Shown here piece after piece: positions 14,423-18,853 of a DNA stretch of 18,853 nucleotides. The position numbers and the translations under genes were made by a program. The stretch's first letter is position 1, and the number at the start of each line of letters is the position of its first letter. The notes beneath the pieces were generated by a model. That model was not told where the DNA came from. It saw only the letters and a program-made list of their open reading frames with translations, and made no database searches. The stretch is from Cyclobacteriaceae bacterium (GTDB lineage Bacteria > Bacteroidota > Bacteroidia > Cytophagales > Cyclobacteriaceae), in contig JAOUKJ010000014.1 in the NCBI GenBank assembly GCA_029882675.1, positions 1-18,853 on the forward strand, in the 5' to 3' direction.

Positions 14423-15085
14423 ATGGATGTAAGTATTGAAGCGGGTTGGAAAGAAAAACTGAAGGGTGAATTTGAGAAACCCTATTTTATTGAGTTGGTA
14501 AGCTTTGTGAAAGAGGAATATGCAAACCATGTGGTATACCCACCTGGAAAGAATATATTTACGGCTTTTGATCATTGTACATTTGAAAACCTTAAAGTAG
14601 TAATCATTGGCCAGGATCCATATCACGGGCCGGGCCAGGCAAATGGCCTATGTTTTTCAGTGGCTACCGGGATGAAAATGCCCCCTTCCCTGGTGAATAT
14701 ATTTAAAGAAAGAAGAAATGATCTGGGGCTTGAAATACCTGTTGACGGGAATCTGAGTCGTTGGGCAAAGCAGGGTGTGTTGCTATTGAATGCCACATTA
14801 ACGGTACGTGCCCATGCTCCGGCTTCTCATCAAAAAAAAGGTTGGGAAGATTTTACCGATGAGGTGATCAGAACCGTATCGAAAGAGAAAGAAAGCGTAG
14901 TCTTTATACTATGGGGTGCTTTCGCACAAAAAAAAGAGGAATTAATTGACTCTTCAAAACATCATATTCTTAAATCCGCTCACCCTTCTCCTTTTTCAGC
15001 CAACAGGGGATTTTTCGGTTGTGCCCATTTTTCCAGGACAAATAAGTATCTTCGGGAGAAGAACCTCTCAGAAATAAATTGGTAA
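14423..15085 (+). CDS. ung: Uracil-DNA glycosylase, family 1
   Basis: The 220-residue enzyme removes uracil from DNA to start base-excision repair. All family-1 motifs are intact. GQDPYHGPGQANGLCFS (63-79) contains the catalytic water-activating D65 and the stacking F79. LLLNATLTVR (120-129) supplies the uracil-specific Asn (N123). HPSPFSANRGFFG (187-199) contains the catalytic H187 and the minor-groove leucine-loop equivalent. WGAFAQKK (164-171) is the Ser/Gly-type backbone clamp region. GTG at 14420 immediately precedes ATG; I take the ATG at 14423. The gene is alone on the plus strand and is followed by a terminator hairpin. Confidence 0.98.
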   Translation: MDVSIEAGWKEKLKGEFEKPYFIELVSFVKEEYANHVVYPPGKNIFTAFDHCTFENLKVVIIGQDPYHGPGQANGLCFSVATGMKMPPSLVNIFKERRNDLGLEIPVDGNLSRWAKQGVLLLNATLTVRAHAPASHQKKGWEDFTDEVIRTVSKEKESVVFILWGAFAQKKEELIDSSKHHILKSAHPSPFSANRGFFGCAHFSRTNKYLREKNLSEINW

Positions 15086-15129
15086 AATTTTAATACTCAA
15101 CAGGTCGGAGTATAAAAATTGCCTTTTTT

Positions 15130-15170
15130 AATGTTTGTCAGCCCTCCGTTGAAAGCTGAAAAACATTTTT
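15130..15170 (+). terminator. Intrinsic terminator of ung
   Basis: A 13-bp stem with one mismatch (15130-15142 with 15155-15167) around a 12-base loop, followed by a run of T's (15166-15171), 44 bases after the ung stop. On the minus strand the hairpin is followed by A's rather than T's, so it should not stop lepB transcripts. No clear terminator for lepB is visible. Confidence 0.7.
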
Positions 15171-15208
15171 TATTATAATTCCGGAATGCGGTTAGGGGTA
15201 TTAGGTTT

Positions 15209-16636
15209 TTATTCAATCAGTTTAAAGAAGCGATCCCAACGGACTTTTCCTTCAAAAAAGCTCCGGTTTTTATCCAACGACAACCAAATGAAAAAAGCCT
15301 TACCCACGATATGATCTTCGGGTACAAATCCCCAATACCTGGAATCCAGTGAATTATGTCGGTTGTCGCCCATCATAAAATAGTAGTTTTGTTTAAAAGT
15401 GTAAGTTTTCACTTCCTGGCCATCAATCAACAACTTGTTATCTTCAATGGTCACATCCCTGAGGAACTCATAATTTTTGATCATCTCCCCGTATCTTTTC
15501 AAAGTTTCTTCTGTGATCTCTATTTCCATGCCTTTTTTTGGTACCTGTAAAGGTCCAAACCAGTCGGCATTCCAATCCATTCCACTGTAGATATCATATT
15601 CCCCCTCACCTTCACTACGGTTTTCCATATCCACGGCGACAACAAAATCGAGTCCTTTAAGTTGAGCGGCCTGTTCTTTGGTGAGATCCATCCTGTAGAG
15701 AAAATTGTTACCCTTTCTGCCATATACAGAAAATCCGGAGATGTCATAGTTGTTGAGTACACGGTCGCGTAACTGAGAGGTCACTTCAACCGTATATGAA
15801 GTCTGCATTTGTGCCGGAAATGTTGAAGTTTCTCCATTAATGATCACTTCTTTATTTTTCACCTCAATGATATCCCCTGAAATGGCAACGCATCGTTTGA
15901 TGTAATTTGTCTTGAGGTCCACCGGGCGATCAATTCCTTCGTTCAATTCGCTGGGAGGTATATTAAATACCACTACATCATTGCGTTTAATATCAACAAG
16001 ACCGGGTAACCTGTAATGCGGCAGCTGTATCCAATCCACGTAAGATTTTAGTTTCGTGCCAGGTATGGTTTGGTGTGTAAGGGGAAATTGCAGGATAGTT
16101 TTTGGTGTTCTGGTTCCATAATGAAATTTACTAACAAAGAGGAAGTCACCCACCAACAGTGATTTTTCCATAGAAGGTGTGGGGATGGTAAAAGCTTCCA
16201 TCACTGACCACCGGATGAGGGTGGCCGCAATTACAGCAAAGGCTATGGCATCTGCCCATTCTCTGCGTTTGCTTTTAACTATTTTGGGAAGTTCAGAAGC
16301 TTTGCCTAAATATTTTTCATTTTCAGATATACCCAGGTAAGGCAAATAAACAAAAGGAACCACTACACCCAATATCATGTGATAAAACCGGGTCTTTCCG
16401 AACGATTTTAGCAGATCGAATAGCACATAGTACCAGCAGAAAACATTTATGATTGGAATGAAAAAATAAATGATCCAATGTGCAGGCCTGCCCACTGTTT
16501 TTATTCTGGTGATTGGACCGAGTATAGGGACAAAGGCTTTCATGCCATTTTCGCCTATTTTGTCCAGTATTTTCCAAAAACCGATGTGGATGCCAATAAA
16601 ATAAATAATAAAATATGCTAGGACCAGATAAATCAT
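15209..16636 (-). CDS. lepB: Signal peptidase I, long Bacteroidota form with N-terminal membrane domain
   Basis: The enzyme cleaves signal peptides from exported proteins at the outer face of the inner membrane. At 475 residues it is much longer than E. coli LepB (324). An N-terminal region with three hydrophobic helices (about 2-22, 53-75, 83-103; DUF5684-like) precedes the usual anchor helix (about 127-148). IPTPSMEKSL (151-160) holds the catalytic Ser S155, and NYIKRCVAISGD (244-255) holds the general-base Lys K247. GDNRHNSLDSRYWG (423-436) is the conserved C-terminal box. About 165 residues separate the Lys box from the C-terminal box, an unusually large periplasmic insert. The start is ATG. 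It is the last gene of the parB operon, 82 bases after dapB, so an extra internal promoter is possible. Confidence 0.95.
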   Translation of the reverse strand: MIYLVLAYFIIYFIGIHIGFWKILDKIGENGMKAFVPILGPITRIKTVGRPAHWIIYFFIPIINVFCWYYVLFDLLKSFGKTRFYHMILGVVVPFVYLPYLGISENEKYLGKASELPKIVKSKRREWADAIAFAVIAATLIRWSVMEAFTIPTPSMEKSLLVGDFLFVSKFHYGTRTPKTILQFPLTHQTIPGTKLKSYVDWIQLPHYRLPGLVDIKRNDVVVFNIPPSELNEGIDRPVDLKTNYIKRCVAISGDIIEVKNKEVIINGETSTFPAQMQTSYTVEVTSQLRDRVLNNYDISGFSVYGRKGNNFLYRMDLTKEQAAQLKGLDFVVAVDMENRSEGEGEYDIYSGMDWNADWFGPLQVPKKGMEIEITEETLKRYGEMIKNYEFLRDVTIEDNKLLIDGQEVKTYTFKQNYYFMMGDNRHNSLDSRYWGFVPEDHIVGKAFFIWLSLDKNRSFFEGKVRWDRFFKLIE

Positions 16637-16718
16637 CTTATGTCAGTTTAATTAAGTCAGTGGTATGTCGGCATATAAAAACCGTACAAATAAAGATAAA
16701 ATTTTAATATTGTCTAAA

Positions 16719-17426
16719 TTACATCTTCAGGAAGTCATCCATATTGAGTACCCCTTTGTTACCGGGAAGCCATTCAGCGACCAACAAAGCGCCCATTGCG
16801 AAGCCGAGTCGTGAGTGGGCAGTGTGCTTTAATTCAATGGTGTCAACCTCCGAAGCATAGCGGATTATATGGGTACCCGGTACATCTCCTTCACGCTTGG
16901 AAGTGATAGAAATGATGTCATCACCGCTTTCCTCTTCACTCCATTTATTTTTTCTACTGTAATGTTCAATGATGCCTTCAGCGAGCGTAATGGCCGTCCC
17001 ACTGGGTGAATCAAGTTTCTGAGTATGGTGTACCTCTTCCATGTTGATATTATAACCGGCAATACCATCCATTTTTTTCGCAAACCATTTATTCAATTTG
17101 AAAAACATATTTACACCTATGCTGTAGTTAGACGCGTAGAAGAAAGCCCCATTGCGTTTTTCACAAAGGTTTTTCACTTCAGACTCATGTTGGAGCCACC
17201 CCGTTGTACCAGATAATACCGGGATATTGTTTTCCAGACAAAATAGGATATTCTCTTTAGCGGCATCAGGTTGTGAAAACTCAATAGCCACATCGATTGT
17301 TGCCGGATCTTCAATACCTTCCCTTTCTTTACGATTATCAACGGCAATGGTTGTGTGATTTCTTTCCAGGGCAAGGCGTTCAATGGTTTTGCCCATTTTT
17401 CCATAGCCTAATAAGAGTATTTTCAT
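16719..17426 (-). CDS. dapB: 4-hydroxy-tetrahydrodipicolinate reductase
   Basis: DapB reduces 4-hydroxy-tetrahydrodipicolinate with NAD(P)H in the lysine and diaminopimelate pathway that feeds peptidoglycan. The 235-residue product is the short form common in Bacteroidota. LLLGYGKMGK (4-13) is the nucleotide-binding loop, FSQPDA (50-55) and SGTTGW (72-77) line the cofactor site, and EVHHTQKLDSPSGT (131-144) is the catalytic signature with K137 as proton donor. HTAHSRLGFAMGAL near the C-terminus closes the family pattern. The ATG overlaps the stop of the DUF5683 gene by four bases (ATGA), showing tight coupling in the parB operon. Confidence 0.97.
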   Translation of the reverse strand: MKILLLGYGKMGKTIERLALERNHTTIAVDNRKEREGIEDPATIDVAIEFSQPDAAKENILFCLENNIPVLSGTTGWLQHESEVKNLCEKRNGAFFYASNYSIGVNMFFKLNKWFAKKMDGIAGYNINMEEVHHTQKLDSPSGTAITLAEGIIEHYSRKNKWSEEESGDDIISITSKREGDVPGTHIIRYASEVDTIELKHTAHSRLGFAMGALLVAEWLPGNKGVLNMDDFLKM

Positions 17427-18025
17427 GGAGCTATTTTAAATGTGATTCCTATCCCTGCACTCATGCTACTTCCCATCAGGGGTTCTAATGAGGGCCCTAG
17501 TTTCACATGAAGATCAGGATTTAATTCAAAATCTTTGAGGTGGGCATCAATATGTGCGTCAGCGATCTGAATAAAATAAAAAGCTGCGGTCCACACGACC
17601 ATATAGTCACGTTCCCTTAACGCCCGTTCTATATTTCGCTCCACGCTTTCTTTGGTATATCCCTGAGGGAGTTGGTAATCAGGGTTTTTGGTGTTATGGA
17701 GCATATTCTTAAAGCGAATATTGTAGGCGTTGTAATTACTTATCTGATATCCCAAAAAGAAAAATCCGCCATATACCAGGGGCATTTTCCAATATTTTTG
17801 ATTGTAGGCTTGTCCCAGGCCGGGCAGGATGGCCGAATACCAGAAGGCTTTGCGCGGATCATGAGTGCTCACTGAGGTTGTCTGATTAATTTCAGTTTTT
17901 TTCTCTTGATGCAGCGAATCTGTAACAACGATGACATCGCTTTTATTCGTTTCGTTATTTTGTGCAAGAACAAAAAGGCCTTGCAAAACAAGTCCGAAAA
18001 ATAATATGTATGTCTTTGTGATCAA
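17423..18025 (-). CDS. DUF5683 domain protein, exported or membrane-associated, unknown function
   Basis: The 200-residue product starts with a hydrophobic signal-peptide-like segment (about 5-21, ending VLAQ, cleavage plausible after A21). A low-complexity Ser/Thr/Lys linker follows to about 55. The DUF5683 core begins HDPRKAFWYSAILPGLGQAYN (about 55-75), followed by KYWKMPLVYGGFFFLGYQ, a possible membrane-inserted hairpin, and later MVVWTAAFYFIQIADAHID (about 142-160). The PGLGQ motif is shared with small TM2-like proteins. Function is unknown. The frame overlaps the parB stop by four bases using TTG as start, and no ATG is available near the start. Its place between parB and dapB is a common Bacteroidota arrangement. 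Confidence 0.85.
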   Translation of the reverse strand: MITKTYILFFGLVLQGLFVLAQNNETNKSDVIVVTDSLHQEKKTEINQTTSVSTHDPRKAFWYSAILPGLGQAYNQKYWKMPLVYGGFFFLGYQISNYNAYNIRFKNMLHNTKNPDYQLPQGYTKESVERNIERALRERDYMVVWTAAFYFIQIADAHIDAHLKDFELNPDLHVKLGPSLEPLMGSSMSAGIGITFKIAP

Positions 18026-18853
18026 ATGTTTAGAATGTCCAATATTCTGTTAAGGTCTTCCACTGAAACAAAGGGGATTTTTATTTCGCCTTTTTTGCCG
18101 TCAGAGTTGATCCTTATTTTTGTTCCAAAATGAGAAGTAAGCTTGCTTTGCAACTTGGTGATCTCCGTGCCGGGGCCCGTTTCACCGGTCTTTTCCTCTT
18201 TTGGTTTACCTTCTGACAAATCCCGTACCAATTGTTCCGTTTTTCTCACCGAAAGGTCTTCTTTGATGATTCTGTGAAACAGATCAATCTGCACATCGGG
18301 ATTATCTACATTGATCAATGTGCGGGCATGGCCCATCGATATTTTTTTGTCTCTCACGCCGATCTGAATATCGGGTGGGAGTTTCAGAAGACGCAGATAG
18401 TTGGTTACAGTAGCCCTGTTTTTTCCTACGCGTCCTCCCAGTTCATCCTGTTTCAGGCTGCATTCGGAGATTAGCCGCTGGTAACTCAGGGCAATTTCAA
18501 TGGCATTGAGGTTTTCCCTTTGAATATTTTCTATCAGGGCCATTTCCAGCATTTGCTGATCATTGGCTGTACGTATAAAGGCCGTGACCGTTTTTAATCC
18601 GGCCAATTTTGAAGCCTGATATCTCCGTTCTCCGGAAATCAGTTGGTACTTATCTTTGTTGAGTTGGCGAACCGTTACCGGTTGAATAATGCCATGTACC
18701 ATAATCGAATCGGAGAGCTCTTGGAGCCGTTCCTGATCAAAAGCTGTTCTTGGTTGAAACGGATTAGCTTCAATTTTATCAATTTCTATTTCACCGATAG
18801 GGCTTTTTAACTCGTCTTTTGGTCTTGATGCCCTTTCTGTGGCTTCTGTATCT
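18022..18853 (-). CDS. parB: Chromosome partitioning protein ParB, 5' end outside window
   Basis: The minus-strand frame is open to the right edge and shows 276 codons; only the N-terminal tail is missing. ParB binds parS sites, hydrolyses CTP and spreads on DNA to guide origin segregation with ParA. NPFQPR at visible residues 30-35 opens the N-domain. LISGERRYQASK (71-82) is the CTP-binding box, and IENIQRENLNAIEIA (107-121) is the second conserved box. LKQDELGGRVGKNRATVTNYL (133-153) is the helix-turn-helix. A charged linker (about 190-220) leads to the dimerisation tail ending in RILDILNI. The stop overlaps the next gene by four bases. parA is expected just beyond the edge. Confidence 0.97.
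   Translation of the reverse strand, partial: DTEATERASRPKDELKSPIGEIEIDKIEANPFQPRTAFDQERLQELSDSIMVHGIIQPVTVRQLNKDKYQLISGERRYQASKLAGLKTVTAFIRTANDQQMLEMALIENIQRENLNAIEIALSYQRLISECSLKQDELGGRVGKNRATVTNYLRLLKLPPDIQIGVRDKKISMGHARTLINVDNPDVQIDLFHRIIKEDLSVRKTEQLVRDLSEGKPKEEKTGETGPGTEITKLQSKLTSHFGTKIRINSDGKKGEIKIPFVSVEDLNRILDILNI

Noticed and set aside
1..18853. CRISPR arrays, tRNA genes, insertion sequences, prophage or defence genes
   Set aside because: I saw no regularly spaced repeats, tRNA arms, transposases, integrases or defence domains on either strand.

Overview
The window looks like a chromosomal housekeeping segment of a Bacteroidota bacterium (Cytophagia- or Chitinophagia-like; I cannot place the genus). 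The evidence is a type III glutamine synthetase, a GSCFA protein, a DUF5683 protein inside a parB-dapB-lepB operon, a very long LepB, several TAnnTTTG -7 promoter elements typical of the phylum, and gene starts without clear Shine-Dalgarno sequences. By eye the base composition is moderately AT-rich. I see no tRNA, intact rRNA, CRISPR array, insertion sequence, phage or recognisable defence genes.

Layout, left to right. (1) 1-1451, minus: a four-helix membrane protein translationally coupled to a class III aminotransferase that runs off the left edge. (2) 1452-2282: the only long gene-poor stretch. It holds a possible 55-codon ORF, two hairpins and two short patches that resemble 5S rRNA in the wrong order. 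(3) 2321-4480, plus: glnN with its own promoter, ending at a strong shared terminator. (4) 4545-10104, minus: a tight operon GSCFA protein -> thioredoxin-domain DUF255 protein -> priA. (5) 10180-11249, minus: the ribosomal operon rpsF-rpsR-rplI, with a near-consensus promoter and a UUCG-loop terminator. (6) 11321-12262, minus: a single-pass membrane coiled-coil protein of unknown function. (7) 12438-13028, plus: a TPMT-type methyltransferase. (8) 13174-14330, minus: apaG followed by a class I methyltransferase. (9) 14423-15085, plus: ung. (10) 15209-18853, minus: parB (5' end cut off) -> DUF5683 protein -> dapB -> lepB.

Most genes serve core functions: nitrogen assimilation (glnN), replication restart and DNA repair (priA, ung), translation (rpsF, rpsR, rplI), chromosome segregation (parB), lysine/peptidoglycan precursor synthesis (dapB) and protein export (lepB). 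Operon linkage is strong: five gene pairs overlap by 1-4 bases. Several starts are not ATG (GTG for priA and apaG; TTG for the apaG-linked methyltransferase and the DUF5683 gene).

I did not find a convincing novel multi-gene system. The points most worth a second look are the 1.45-2.28 kb intergenic region, the unknown partners in conserved-looking operons (GSCFA, DUF255, DUF5683, the His-bearing membrane protein and the coiled-coil protein), and a possible gene fragment at about 13.03-13.17 kb.
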